A stretch of 64,000 nucleotides of DNA from Guyparkeria sp016278265 (GTDB lineage Bacteria > Pseudomonadota > Gammaproteobacteria > Halothiobacillales > Halothiobacillaceae). Shown here one piece after another: positions 38,907 to 47,583 of this stretch. The position numbers were made by a program, and so were the translations under genes. A model generated the notes under the pieces. The model ran no database searches, was not told the DNA's origin, and worked only from the letters and a program-made list of their open reading frames with translations. How positions within the stretch are numbered: position 1 is the stretch's first letter; each line of letters starts with the position of its first letter. Where the stretch lies: NCBI RefSeq assembly GCF_044582145.1, contig NZ_JBDODO010000005.1; one strand, written 5' to 3'.

Positions 38907-38991
38907 TGGTGCCCAGGAGAGGACTCGAACCTCCACGGATCTCTCCACTAGTACCTGAAACTAGCGCGTCTACCAGTTCCGCCACCTGGGC
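38907..38991 (-). tRNA. tRNA-Leu (anticodon CAG)
   Basis: Read on the minus strand this is an 85-base class II tRNA. The acceptor stem GCCCAGG pairs with CCTGGGC, and the anticodon stem CTAGT/ACTAG encloses the loop TTCAGGT with anticodon CAG. A long variable arm, the T arm GGAGG-TTCGAGT-CCTCT and an encoded CCA end complete it. It closely follows E. coli tRNA-Leu(CAG) in its 5' half. Confidence 0.96.
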
Positions 38992-39032
38992 AACGCGGCG
39001 CATATTAGGAATCCTGAGAGGGGCTGTCAACA

Positions 39033-39548
39033 GTGAATGCAAAAAAAACGCCGAAGTTGGTGTTGCGGGCGGTCGAGCCCGAATCGCGCCGGACATTGGC
39101 CGCGGACGACAAGCGCTTGATTGCGTGTGGGAAGCCATATCCCGACAAGCAGCGGATGACGGCTTTTCTGACATCAGACGAATCACGGGCAAAGACGCAA
39201 GACTCGGCAATGGCCGAGGTGAATGTCGGTGACTTGATTGCACGGGCGGCCAACGAGGATGACACCGTCATCGAGTTGATCGTCGAGATGGACGAGTGGA
39301 CGACTGCGATCTCGCCATTTTTTGCCGCGCTGCGTGATCGATTGAACCGGCCGCTAATCGTTCACTTGGGTGAGGGACATCGAATTGGAGGTTCGGTAGA
39401 TCAGCAGATGGTGTCGCTCGGGTTTACACGTTACCGGGCCGACGAGCCGATTTATCTGTTCGACATCGAAACCTACAAGCGGACCCCGGACTGGTTGAAC
39501 GCGCGCCATTGGGCCAATCCGGAACTCTGGGACAAGTTCCGGTGGTGA
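39033..39548 (+). CDS. Conserved hypothetical protein
   Basis: The 171-residue protein starts at GTG 39033, 41 bases beyond the divergent tRNA-Leu, with GAGAGGGG upstream. It contains TVIELIVEMDEWTTAISPFF, PLIVHLGEGHRIGGSVDQQ and a C terminus YLFDIETYKRTPDWLNARHW with WDKFRW. This looks like a small conserved gammaproteobacterial family (possibly DUF6231, from memory). There is no signal peptide or membrane segment. Function unknown. Coding is supported by codon usage like that of its neighbours. Confidence 0.72.
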   Translation: MNAKKTPKLVLRAVEPESRRTLAADDKRLIACGKPYPDKQRMTAFLTSDESRAKTQDSAMAEVNVGDLIARAANEDDTVIELIVEMDEWTTAISPFFAALRDRLNRPLIVHLGEGHRIGGSVDQQMVSLGFTRYRADEPIYLFDIETYKRTPDWLNARHWANPELWDKFRW

Positions 39549-39769
39549 GAGGCAAGTTCACGACCGGTCAAGGTTGTATTTAACATAATATATATTCTAC
39601 GAACTCGATCAGCCCGGCTGATGTGATGAGCTTGTCCGGCCTGGATGTCGTGGCAATCGACCTTCGCCCTTCACGCGGCAGCCATGCCCGCGGCCAGTTG
39701 CACTACAATGGTCGCCAGTCGGTCGAATCTTTTCGAACCGAATGAATCCACCGTTTCGACAGGCCCGCC

Positions 39770-41539
39770 ATGCGACCGATCCCGTCTGCTGCATTGTTCC
39801 TCGGAATGACCCTGGCCTTCCTGGGAGCCGGCTGCTCCATCAGCCCGGCCAACGAGCCAACGGCTGACACCAACATGGGTGCCACCGAATCCGGTGCAAC
39901 TGCCGGTGAGCTCGACGTGCTCGACCAGAACCCGATCTTCAACGTGCTTGCCGGTGAATTCCACGGTCGGCACAAGAATTATGATCAGGCCGCGACCCAC
40001 TATGCCGCAGTGGCCCAGGACAGTAACAATCCGGCATTGCTGGAACGTGCCATTCAGGCGGCGATCTTTGCCAATCGATTTGACCTGGCTCAGAGCCTTG
40101 CCGAACAGCTGCGTGAGCTCTCGCCGGGAAATGCCCGGGCCGCCGCGGTCATGATGATCTCGTCGTTGGAACTGGGCGAGACAGATCAAGCCGATCGTGC
40201 GCTCAACCAGTGGCTGGAGTCCGACTCCGGGAACGTCGAGAAGATTTTCAATGAAACGGGCCAGTACCTGCAAAAGAGCCTCGATCGCGACCGTGCAGTG
40301 TCCTATACCCATCACTTGGCCGAGCGCTTCCCGCAGCAGTATGAGGCCCAGCTGGTCGTCGCCAAGCTCGCGCTGTCCTTCGGAGAAATGGCGCTGGCGC
40401 GAGAAGCCGCCAATCGCGCGATGGTCCTGCGGCCCGACGAGACCATGACCTATGACCTCGCGATGGTAATTGCCAATCGTGATGGTGACGTCGGACAGGC
40501 TATCCGGGTGCTCGAAAAGGCACACAACCGGTTTCCCGACGAAGGCCGCTATACGAGTGGACTGATCGAGGCGCGGCTGGCAGCCGGCCAAGAGGAAGCC
40601 GCGCTCGCGATGCTCGAGCACACCCTGAAAACCCAGCAGACCGATCCGGAACTCCTGCGCAACCTAACGCTGTTCGCCTTTCGGATGGAACGCCCCGATC
40701 TCGCCGAAAAGGCACTAAACGGCCTGGAGCGCTTGCCCGGCCAGTCGGATGTCGTCCACCTGATCCGTGGACGTGCCGCCCTGCAGGAAGCTGACCTCCG
40801 CGCCGCGGAATCCGCCTTTTCGCAGGTCAGCCCGCGCAGTGAGCATTACGCTAACGCCCAAGTGCTACTCGCCGGGGCTCGGCTCGACCAGGGTCATTCG
40901 GATGCCGCTGTCCGCGGATTGGAAGCCGCCCTACTCTCCGACGGGATTGACGAGGCCGACCAACAACAGCTGATGCTCGCGCTCGCCTCGACGTTGGCGG
41001 AATCCGGTCAGTTCGAGGAAAGCCTCCAGGTCGCCGATCAGGCCCTGGATGCCTGGCCGGATGCCAATGATTTCCGGCTGCAAAAAGCCATGACGTTGTT
41101 TTCCCTCGACGAATCCGGCTCCGCGATCAGCGTGCTGCGTGAGATCGTCGAGCGCGATCCCGAGCACGCCCAAGCCCTGAACGCGTTGGGCTACACACTG
41201 GCTGACGAAAACCGACACCTGGACGAAGCCGAGAAGCTGATCGGGCGTGCCTTGCAGATCGACCCAGATAACGCGGCCTACCTCGACAGCCTAGGGTGGC
41301 TCAAGTACCGTCAGGGTGACCTTGAATCGGCCCTCAAGACGTTGAGAGGCGCCTACCGCCGCGCGCCCAACGCCGAGATCGGCGCCCATCTCGGCGAGGT
41401 CTTGTGGGCGGATGGTCAGCGCGATCAAGCACTCGAGGTCTGGCAAGAGGCACTCGAACTCGATTCCAGCGACACCATCCTGCTCGAGACCTTGCGCAAA
41501 TTCGCACCGGAGCTGATACCGGCAAACGGTCAACCGTGA
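39770..41539 (+). CDS. TPR-repeat outer-membrane lipoprotein
   Basis: The 589-residue protein has a lipoprotein signal peptide with lipobox LGAGC (Cys22). Many 34-residue TPR units follow, for example QLVVAKLALSFGEMALAREA, HAQALNALGYTLADENRHLD and AAYLDSLGWLKYRQGDLESA. The ALGYTLAD and LGWLKYRQGD phrases are typical of the PA4667-like protein encoded just before lolB in pseudomonads. It probably acts in envelope assembly. The gene ends 44 bases before lolB, in the same direction. Confidence 0.88.
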   Translation: MRPIPSAALFLGMTLAFLGAGCSISPANEPTADTNMGATESGATAGELDVLDQNPIFNVLAGEFHGRHKNYDQAATHYAAVAQDSNNPALLERAIQAAIFANRFDLAQSLAEQLRELSPGNARAAAVMMISSLELGETDQADRALNQWLESDSGNVEKIFNETGQYLQKSLDRDRAVSYTHHLAERFPQQYEAQLVVAKLALSFGEMALAREAANRAMVLRPDETMTYDLAMVIANRDGDVGQAIRVLEKAHNRFPDEGRYTSGLIEARLAAGQEEAALAMLEHTLKTQQTDPELLRNLTLFAFRMERPDLAEKALNGLERLPGQSDVVHLIRGRAALQEADLRAAESAFSQVSPRSEHYANAQVLLAGARLDQGHSDAAVRGLEAALLSDGIDEADQQQLMLALASTLAESGQFEESLQVADQALDAWPDANDFRLQKAMTLFSLDESGSAISVLREIVERDPEHAQALNALGYTLADENRHLDEAEKLIGRALQIDPDNAAYLDSLGWLKYRQGDLESALKTLRGAYRRAPNAEIGAHLGEVLWADGQRDQALEVWQEALELDSSDTILLETLRKFAPELIPANGQP

Positions 41540-41583
41540 GCGGTCTGTCCACTCGCCCCCATCAACCGACGCCCTTTCTCGTC

Positions 41584-42240
41584 ATGACAGTCACCATACC
41601 TTGCGCCGTTCCACTTCGAACGGCCGCCCTGTTACTCGCCGGCGCCCTGCTTTCCGGCTGTGCCTCACTACTTGGCACACAACCGACCGAACCAGCCAGC
41701 GAGGCGCAATTGGCGGCCTGGGAGTCGCACGCGCGAGAACTCGAGTCGATGACGGACTGGGCATTTGACGGACGGGCGGCCGTTCGGTCCGGCGTCACCG
41801 GCGGGAGCGTTCAACTCGACTGGACACAGGTCGGCACCGTGACCTCGCTAGTGCTGAGTGGCCCCTTTGACACGGGCCGCCTGGCGATGACCGGCACACC
41901 CAACCACATGCTTTTGACGGACGGCAAGGGCAATCGACGTGTCACCGACGACCCCGAGGCACTGCTCCAGGAACAAACCGGCTGGCGTATCCCTCTGGCA
42001 ACCCTGCCGCGGTGGGTGAGAGGGTTGCCGAGTGACTCCCTGGAAGCGCTCTCCACAGGCGACTACCGCCTTGACGATCAGGGACGCCTCGCCGCGTTCA
42101 CCGACGAAGGCTGGGAGATCGAATATGACCGCTATCGGGATGTCGACCGGCTCGCCCTGCCCCATTTCGTGGAGTTGAGTCACGATGGCATGCGGATCCG
42201 CATCGTGGTCGATACCTGGGACGCCGGACAGTCACGCTGA
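41584..42240 (+). CDS. lolB: Outer-membrane lipoprotein receptor LolB
   Basis: The 218-residue protein has a lipobox LLSGC and an incomplete-barrel domain with WAFDGRAAVRSGVTGGSVQLDW. LolB-like PLATLPRWVRGLP is also present. LolB accepts lipoproteins from LolA and inserts them in the outer membrane. I start at ATG 41584, which places the lipobox about 26 residues in; earlier starts overlap the TPR gene. Its stop overlaps the ispE start (TGATG-type), indicating coupling. Confidence 0.93.
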   Translation: MTVTIPCAVPLRTAALLLAGALLSGCASLLGTQPTEPASEAQLAAWESHARELESMTDWAFDGRAAVRSGVTGGSVQLDWTQVGTVTSLVLSGPFDTGRLAMTGTPNHMLLTDGKGNRRVTDDPEALLQEQTGWRIPLATLPRWVRGLPSDSLEALSTGDYRLDDQGRLAAFTDEGWEIEYDRYRDVDRLALPHFVELSHDGMRIRIVVDTWDAGQSR

Positions 42241-43169
42241 TGCCCCCCTCCTCCAGTACGGAAACCGCCAACACGGGAACTTGGCTCCGGGCCGGCTGCA
42301 AGCTCAACCTCTACCTGCACATCAACGCCCGACGACCGGATGGCTATCACGAGCTGCAGACCTTCTTCGAATTACTCGAATACGGTGACGAACTGCGGTT
42401 CGATACCGACTGCGAGGATATCCAGGTCGAGTGGATCGCCGGTGACGAGCCGATCTCGGGGCAACCCGCCGCCACCCACAACGATCTGCTCTACCGGGCG
42501 GCCATCCGGTTGCACGAGCAGGCCCGTGACGATGGATACCGCGATCAAGCCAAGTCCCGCGGTGCGCATATCACACTGAGAAAACACGTCCCGGTCGGGG
42601 GCGGACTGGGCGGCGGTTCGGCGGCTGCCGCCTGTGTGTTGCGAGCCCTTAATCAGTCATGGGGGCTCGGTTATCCCATCGACACCCTCGCCCGGATCGG
42701 CAAGGAGCTGGGCGCCGACGTGCCGGTTTTCGTTCATGGTCACAGTGCCACGGCGCACGGCATCGGTGAGCAATTGCATCCCGACGATGCGCGAGACACC
42801 AGCGGTATCTACCTGGTACTGGTTCCGGGCATCTCATCCCCAACCGCCGGCTTGTTCGCCGACCAGCGCCTTCAGCGCAATCTGCCGAAGCAACCGGATG
42901 CCGAACTGCTCGATGATTGGCGCAACAAGGGGCGAAACGTCTTCGAACCAGTGGTCCTGGCGCAACAGCCGGCACTGGCCGCCCTGCTTGCCGACCTGAA
43001 AAACGAGGCGGGATTTGCACGCATGACCGGCTCGGGCGCGTGCCTGTTCGCCCCGGTTGCCTCCAAGCTCGAGGGACAGCGGGTTGGTGAGCGACTGGCT
43101 TCGAGGCACGAAATCCTGCGACGTTTTTTTGTGTCATCACGGGTTGATCACGCCAAATCAGCGCCTTAG
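42240..43169 (+). CDS. ispE: 4-diphosphocytidyl-2-C-methyl-D-erythritol kinase
   Basis: The 309-residue GHMP kinase has KLNLYLHINARRPDGYHELQ at its start and the ATP loop VPVGGGLGGGSAAAACVLRA. The C-terminal MTGSGACLFAP belongs to the same family. It phosphorylates CDP-ME in the non-mevalonate isoprenoid pathway. The ATG overlaps the lolB stop by one base. tRNA-Gln and prs follow, the same neighbourhood as in Pseudomonas. Confidence 0.97.
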   Translation: MPPSSSTETANTGTWLRAGCKLNLYLHINARRPDGYHELQTFFELLEYGDELRFDTDCEDIQVEWIAGDEPISGQPAATHNDLLYRAAIRLHEQARDDGYRDQAKSRGAHITLRKHVPVGGGLGGGSAAAACVLRALNQSWGLGYPIDTLARIGKELGADVPVFVHGHSATAHGIGEQLHPDDARDTSGIYLVLVPGISSPTAGLFADQRLQRNLPKQPDAELLDDWRNKGRNVFEPVVLAQQPALAALLADLKNEAGFARMTGSGACLFAPVASKLEGQRVGERLASRHEILRRFFVSSRVDHAKSAP

Positions 43170-43256
43170 ATCGCCAACCAGGCGGAAAGGGAAAAAAACC
43201 GCCTCCAGCCCTTGGCAAACCCGGATCGCTTGGTTAAGATGCGCACCTCTTTCGAA

Positions 43257-43333
43257 TGGGCCGTCGCCAAGTTGGTTAAGGCACCGGATTTTGATTCCGG
43301 CATTCGCAGGTTCGAATCCTGCCGGCCCAGCCA
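43257..43333 (+). tRNA. tRNA-Gln (anticodon TTG)
   Basis: This 77-base tRNA has acceptor stem TGGGCCG/CGGCCCA. The anticodon stem CCGGA/TCCGG has loop TTTTGAT (anticodon TTG), and the T arm is GCAGG-TTCGAAT-CCTGC. CCA is encoded. It lies 17 bases ahead of prs and is likely processed from the ispE-prs transcript. Confidence 0.97.
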
Positions 43334-43350
43334 AATAACCGGCGAGACCG

Positions 43351-44310
43351 ATGTCACTAACACGCTCCTTGATGGTCTTCACGGGCAACGCGAATCGGCC
43401 ATTGGCCGAACGGGTTGCGGAAAGCCTAGACAGCCAACTCGGACAGGCATCGGTAGCGCACTTCTCGGACGGCGAATCCGCCGTCGAGCTCCTGGAAAAC
43501 GTCCGCGGTCGGGACATCTTCGTCATCCAGCCGACCTGCGATCCGACGAACGACCACATCATGGAGCTCATGCTGATGACCGACGCCCTGCGTCGGGCCT
43601 CGGCTCACCGCATTACTGCGGTCATCCCCTACTTCGGCTATTCCCGTCAGGACCGTCGCGTCCGCTCGTCCCGCGTGCCGATCAGCGCCAAGGTCGTGGC
43701 CAACATGCTGCAAAGCGGCGGCGTGGACCGCATCCTGACCGTCGACCTGCACGCCGACCAGATCCAGGGCTTTTTCGACATCCCCGTGGACAACGTCTAC
43801 GCCTCGCCCATCCTCCTGGGTGACATCTGGCGGCAGAAATACGAAGACCTGATCGTCGTCTCGCCGGACGTTGGCGGCGTGGTGCGCGCGCGCGCCGTGG
43901 CCAAGCGCCTCGATGACGCCGATCTTGCGATCATCGACAAGCGTCGCCCGCGGGCCAATGTCTCCCAGGTGATGCACATCATCGGCGAGGTCAAGGACAA
44001 GACCTGCGTGCTGGTCGACGACATGGTCGACACCGCCGGCACGCTCTGCAAGGCGGCCGACGCCCTGAAGAAACAAGGCGCTCGCAAAGTGGTGGCCTAC
44101 TCCACCCACGCGATACTGTCTGGCAACGCGATCGCGAATATCGAGGCCTCGTCCCTCGACGAGCTGGTGGTGACTGACACCGTGCCACTCAAGCCGGAAT
44201 CCGAGGCCTGCGAACGCATCCGCGTTCTCTCCGTTGCCGGCATGCTCGCCGAGACCATCCGTCGCATTCATACCGACGAGTCGGTCAGCTCGCTCTACAA
44301 CGACGACTGA
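43351..44310 (+). CDS. prs: Ribose-phosphate pyrophosphokinase
   Basis: The 319-residue protein shows MVFTGNANRPLAERVAESL at the N terminus and FSDGESAVEL. VVSPDVGGVVRARAVAKRL is the ATP/ribose-phosphate region, and CVLVDDMVDTAGTLCKAADA is the PRPP-binding loop. It makes PRPP from ribose-5-phosphate and ATP for nucleotide, His and Trp synthesis. The ATG at 43351 lies 17 bases after the tRNA-Gln CCA. Confidence 0.98.
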   Translation: MSLTRSLMVFTGNANRPLAERVAESLDSQLGQASVAHFSDGESAVELLENVRGRDIFVIQPTCDPTNDHIMELMLMTDALRRASAHRITAVIPYFGYSRQDRRVRSSRVPISAKVVANMLQSGGVDRILTVDLHADQIQGFFDIPVDNVYASPILLGDIWRQKYEDLIVVSPDVGGVVRARAVAKRLDDADLAIIDKRRPRANVSQVMHIIGEVKDKTCVLVDDMVDTAGTLCKAADALKKQGARKVVAYSTHAILSGNAIANIEASSLDELVVTDTVPLKPESEACERIRVLSVAGMLAETIRRIHTDESVSSLYNDD

Positions 44311-44365
44311 CCACCTCTAGAAAGCCCCCCCGCCCTTCCTACCAAAGGGCTTTCCCTGTACAATT

Positions 44366-44397
44366 CGCGCGCCGCTCGATCACTCGGGCGGCGCGCG
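44366..44397 (+). ncRNA. Perfect 10-bp hairpin in the rplY leader, possible r-protein leader
   Basis: CGCGCGCCGC (44366-44375) pairs perfectly with GCGGCGCGCG (44388-44397) around a 12-base loop, about 100 bases before rplY. No T run follows, so it is not a simple terminator. TACAAT at 44359-44364 could be a -10 element, in which case only part of the stem would be transcribed. It could be a ribosomal-protein leader or a DNA operator. Confidence 0.35.
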
Positions 44398-44495
44398 TCG
44401 GTTGTGGCTTGGTCGCGGGCCGCAGCCGTACATCAGACGCCGGGAGCCGGACAGTCGTCGCCCCGGCGGTTTTTATTTCTGGAGTGGACCCAATC

Positions 44496-45152
44496 ATGTC
44501 TAATGAAACTTTTAAGATTGAAGCGTCCGTTCGCGATGACCTGGGGAAGGGTGCGAGCCGCCGCCTGCGTCGCGAAGGGAACATCCCGGCAATCGTCTAC
44601 GGTGGCAAGAAGGCCCCGGTCTCGCTGACCATCAACCACAACGAGCTCCTGAAGCACCTCGATCACGAGGCGTTCTTCTCGCATATCCTCGAGCTCAATG
44701 TCGGCGGCGAGACCGACGAGGTGGTCCTGCGTGACCTGCATCGTCACCCGTACAAGACCACCGTCGTGCTGCACGCTGACTTCCAGCGCATCACCCGTGG
44801 TCAGAAGATGCGGATGAACGTCCCGCTGCACTTCGAAAACCGCGAAGAGAGCAAGGGCGCCAAGGCCGGTGGCGTGGTGAGCGTCATCCATAATGAAATC
44901 GAGATCGAGTGCCTGCCGCGTCAGTTGCCGGAGTACCTGACCATCGATCTGAGTGACCTGGACGTCAACGAGGCGATCCACCTGAGCGAGATCAAGCTGC
45001 CGGAAGGCATCGCCATTCCGGAACTGGCGCTCGGTGAAGGTCACGATGTTGCTGTTGTCGGCATCCACCCGCCGAAGGTGGAAAAAGAGCCGGAAGAGGA
45101 AGAGCAACCCGAAACCGGTGGCGAGGAAGAGAAAGGCGAAGAAGAAGCCTAA
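44496..45152 (+). CDS. rplY: 50S ribosomal protein bL25 (CTC form)
   Basis: The 218-residue protein has the L25 5S-rRNA-binding domain (EASVRDDLGKGASRRLRREG, PAIVYGGKKAP) followed by the beta-rich TL5/CTC C-terminal domain. It ends in a very acidic tail (KEPEEEEQPETGGEEEKGEE). E. coli L25 lacks the extension; the longer CTC form is usual in Pseudomonas and most other bacteria. The ATG follows CTGGAG. A terminator follows at 45179. Confidence 0.96.
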   Translation: MSNETFKIEASVRDDLGKGASRRLRREGNIPAIVYGGKKAPVSLTINHNELLKHLDHEAFFSHILELNVGGETDEVVLRDLHRHPYKTTVVLHADFQRITRGQKMRMNVPLHFENREESKGAKAGGVVSVIHNEIEIECLPRQLPEYLTIDLSDLDVNEAIHLSEIKLPEGIAIPELALGEGHDVAVVGIHPPKVEKEPEEEEQPETGGEEEKGEEEA

Positions 45153-45178
45153 TCCTCCCCGCGACGATGCCCGAAAGA

Positions 45179-45204
45179 CCCCGATCAATCGATCGGGGTT
45201 TTTT
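45179..45204 (+). terminator. Rho-independent terminator after rplY
   Basis: CCCCGATC-AATC-GATCGGGG hairpin is followed directly by T6, 27 bases after the rplY stop and 50 bases before pth. Confidence 0.92.
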
Positions 45205-45253
45205 CATTTGGGTTCCGGTATGGGCGCAACCAGCTATGCGATAATCCGCGCCC

Positions 45254-45838
45254 ATGAGTATCAAGCTGATCGTGGGACTGGGTAACCCCGGACAGAAATA
45301 CGATGGCACCCGCCACAACGCCGGTTTTTGGGCAGTGGACGCCATCGCCGCCACACTGGGTGGCCACTGGGCCGAGGAGCGCAAGTTCAAGGGCGCGGTT
45401 ACTCGCGTGATGGTCGACGGTGTCGACCTGCGGCTGCTGCGTCCGGACACCTTCATGAATCGCTCGGGGCAGTCCGTCGGCCCATTGGCGCAATTCTTCA
45501 AGATTGCCCCGGAAGATATCCTCGTGATCCACGACGAGCTCGACCTGCCGCCCGGACGGATGCGACTGAAGTGCGGTGGCGGGCACGGCGGCCACAATGG
45601 TCTCAAGGATATCCAGGCCGCGCTCGGTAGTGCGGACTTCTGGCGTCTGCGTATCGGCGTGGGACACCCGGGTCACCGCGATGCGGTGGTCGGCTATGTC
45701 CTGACCAACCCGCCGCCGGATGAACGCCGCCTGATCGAGGACGTGGTCATCGAGGTCCGCCACCTCGCAGCAAAGCTTGTACACGCCGATGACGCGGCGC
45801 TGATGCAGGCAATCAACAGCTATCGCCCGTCTGCCTAA
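45254..45838 (+). CDS. pth: Peptidyl-tRNA hydrolase
   Basis: The 194-residue protein has IVGLGNPGQKYDGTRHNAGF, with the catalytic His. LRPDTFMNRSGQSV follows, and VIHDELDLPPGRMRLKCGGG supplies the catalytic Asp and the glycine-rich gate. It recycles peptidyl-tRNA released from stalled ribosomes. It precedes ychF by 73 bases, a widely conserved pair. Confidence 0.98.
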   Translation: MSIKLIVGLGNPGQKYDGTRHNAGFWAVDAIAATLGGHWAEERKFKGAVTRVMVDGVDLRLLRPDTFMNRSGQSVGPLAQFFKIAPEDILVIHDELDLPPGRMRLKCGGGHGGHNGLKDIQAALGSADFWRLRIGVGHPGHRDAVVGYVLTNPPPDERRLIEDVVIEVRHLAAKLVHADDAALMQAINSYRPSA

Positions 45839-45911
45839 AACGGACGGATGCCCCACGAACCAGTGGCCGCCCTGCCCGGCCATTTCCTGACACTGAATCA
45901 ACGGAGTCCCT

Positions 45912-47006
45912 ATGGGTTTCAACTGTGGCATTGTGGGCCTGCCCAACGTCGGCAAGTCCACCCTGTTCAATGCGCTGACCAAGGCTGGCATCCAAGCGGC
46001 CAACTACCCGTTCTGCACCATCGAGCCGAACGTCGGGGTGGTCGCCGTCCCGGATCCGCGTCTGGACAAGCTTGCCGAGATCGTCAAGCCCGAGCGCGTG
46101 ATCCCGACCAGCATGGAGTTCGTCGATATCGCCGGGCTGGTCGCCGGTGCCTCCAAGGGCGAAGGTCTGGGCAACCAGTTCCTCGCCAACATCCGCGAGA
46201 CCGATGCCATCGTGCAGGTCGTGCGCTGCTTCGCCAATGACGACGTGATTCACGTGGCTGGCAAGGTGGACCCGGCCGCTGATATCGACGTGATCAATAC
46301 CGAACTGGCACTCGCCGATCTCGACACCGTGCAAAAGGCCACCGACCGGCTGACCAAGCAGACCAAGTCCGGTCAGAACAAGGATGCCGCGGCCAAGCTC
46401 GAGCTGGTAAAGGAAATCGCCGAGGTACTCGACCAGGGGCATTCGGTCCGGAGCATGAAGCTCGACTCCGAGAAGCTCGCCCTGCTGCACGACCTGCACC
46501 TGTTGACCAGCAAGCCGCTGATGTTTATCGCCAACGTCGACGAGAACGGCTTCGAGAATAATCCGTTCCTCGACCAGGTCCGTGACCTTGCGGGACGTGA
46601 GGGCGCCACGGTGGTGCCGGTATGCGCGACCACCGAGGCCGAACTGATCGACTTAGAGGGCGAGGACAAGGCCATGTTCCTGGATGAAATGGGACTCGAC
46701 GAGCCTGGACTTGACCGCGTGATACGCGCCGGCTACGAGTTGCTCGGCCTGCAGACCTATTTCACCGCCGGGGTAAAGGAAGTGCGAGCCTGGACGATCA
46801 AGCGTGGCATGACCGCGCCGCAGGCCGCCGGTGTGATCCATACGGATTTCGAGAAGGGCTTTATCCGCGCCGAAGTCGTCGCCTACGACGATTTCATCGC
46901 CTGTGGTGGCGAGCAAGGGGCCAAGGAAGCCGGAAAATGGCGACTGGAAGGCAAGGATTACGTCATGCACGAAGGGGATGTCGTGCACTTCCGCTTTAAC
47001 GTGTGA
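45912..47006 (+). CDS. ychF: Redox-regulated ATPase YchF (Obg family)
   Basis: The 364-residue protein starts MGFNCGIVGLPNVGKSTLFN (Walker A). It has FVDIAGLVAGASKGEGLGNQ (switch II), a coiled coil near 130-200 and a C-terminal TGS domain (TYFTAGVKEVRAWTIKRG). YchF hydrolyses ATP rather than GTP because its specificity motif is NVDE (here FIANVDENG) instead of NKxD. It binds ribosomes and affects stress responses. GTG-free ATG start with ACGGAGTCCCT upstream. Confidence 0.98.
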   Translation: MGFNCGIVGLPNVGKSTLFNALTKAGIQAANYPFCTIEPNVGVVAVPDPRLDKLAEIVKPERVIPTSMEFVDIAGLVAGASKGEGLGNQFLANIRETDAIVQVVRCFANDDVIHVAGKVDPAADIDVINTELALADLDTVQKATDRLTKQTKSGQNKDAAAKLELVKEIAEVLDQGHSVRSMKLDSEKLALLHDLHLLTSKPLMFIANVDENGFENNPFLDQVRDLAGREGATVVPVCATTEAELIDLEGEDKAMFLDEMGLDEPGLDRVIRAGYELLGLQTYFTAGVKEVRAWTIKRGMTAPQAAGVIHTDFEKGFIRAEVVAYDDFIACGGEQGAKEAGKWRLEGKDYVMHEGDVVHFRFNV

Positions 47007-47076
47007 ATCACCGTGAAAAGGCGCGCGGACAGGGTTGACAACCTGTCGGGGAATCCCGATAATGCGCGCCTTGCTT

Positions 47077-47153
47077 GGCTATGTAGCTCAGCTGGTTAGA
47101 GCACGGCACTCATAATGCCGGAGTCGGTGGTTCGAATCCACCCATAGCCACCA
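47077..47153 (+). tRNA. tRNA-Met, elongator (anticodon CAT), integration target
   Basis: This 77-base tRNA has acceptor stem GGCTATG/CATAGCC. The anticodon stem CGGCA/TGCCG has loop CTCATAA, and the T arm is GGTGG-TTCGAAT-CCACC. CCA is encoded. It resembles E. coli elongator tRNA-Met rather than initiator (paired first base) or tRNA-Ile2. Its 3' 39 bases are repeated at 53846-53884. Confidence 0.95.
47115..47153 (+). repeat. att repeat, copy 1 (3' end of tRNA-Met)
   Basis: These 39 bases, from the anticodon stem to the CCA end, occur identically at 53846-53884. They mark the left boundary of integrated DNA: everything to the left is conserved housekeeping order, everything to the right is accessory. 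Confidence 0.9.
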
Positions 47154-47170
47154 GAAAAGACCAGAAAAAC

Positions 47171-47207
47171 AGCGACCTACGGGGTTTCCGGGGTCGCTAT
47201 TTTTTTG
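47171..47207 (+). terminator. Rho-independent terminator after tRNA-Met
   Basis: AGCGACC pairs with GGTCGCT, with a GC-rich interior, followed by ATTTTTTT. It lies 18 bases past the tRNA. Confidence 0.8.
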
Positions 47208-47228
47208 CCTGTTGCTTGGGTGCCACGG

Positions 47229-47249
47229 ATTGCAGCCAGATTGCAGCCA
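47229..47249. repeat. Tandem ATTGCAGCCA pair, possible integrase arm site
   Basis: ATTGCAGCCA occurs twice (47229-47238 and 47240-47249), one base apart. Near the other att copy, ATTGGCTGC is repeated at 53754-53762 and 53765-53773; the complements share GCAGCCA. Paired short repeats just inside both ends of an island are what arm-type integrase sites look like. Confidence 0.4.
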
Positions 47250-47251
47250 CC

Positions 47252-47402
47252 CTAAAAAATGGTTCTTCGCACTTTGCCGTGAAAGGCGTGCCGAATCTTC
47301 AGGAAGAAGTACTCGGTATCTCGATAGCCGTAGACCATCCGCTTGATGACATTGATGCAGTTTTTTCACGCCCTCAAGCATATGTTGGTCTTCAGGCGGT
47401 GG
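47252..47402 (-). pseudogene. C-terminal scrap of an ISL3-like transposase
   Basis: On the minus strand the sequence reads HRLKTN, then (after a 2-base insertion) MLEGV, then (after one extra A in an A6 run) CINVIKRMVYGYRDTEYFFL followed by KIRHAF and a stop. HRLKTNxLEGVNN-IKVIKR-YGYRD is, as I recall, the C-terminal pattern of ISL3-type DDE transposases. Nothing recognisable remains of the N-terminal part between 47402 and 47583. It is a decayed remnant just inside the island. Confidence 0.55.
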
Positions 47403-47583
47403 GACGCCCCGGCAGTCCGCCACCAGCCCGCCCGTTGTTGCAACTCCACCACCCCCGTTCCAAGGCTTTCAGCATCTCGAAGGCGCCCGGGTTCTACTCC
47501 GCCATTAACTTCCCTTTGGGGGTCCCAGGCGCCGCGAATGGCTCGCAGCCTGCTCCAAGAGAAATCTCGAAATACGTCCGGCG

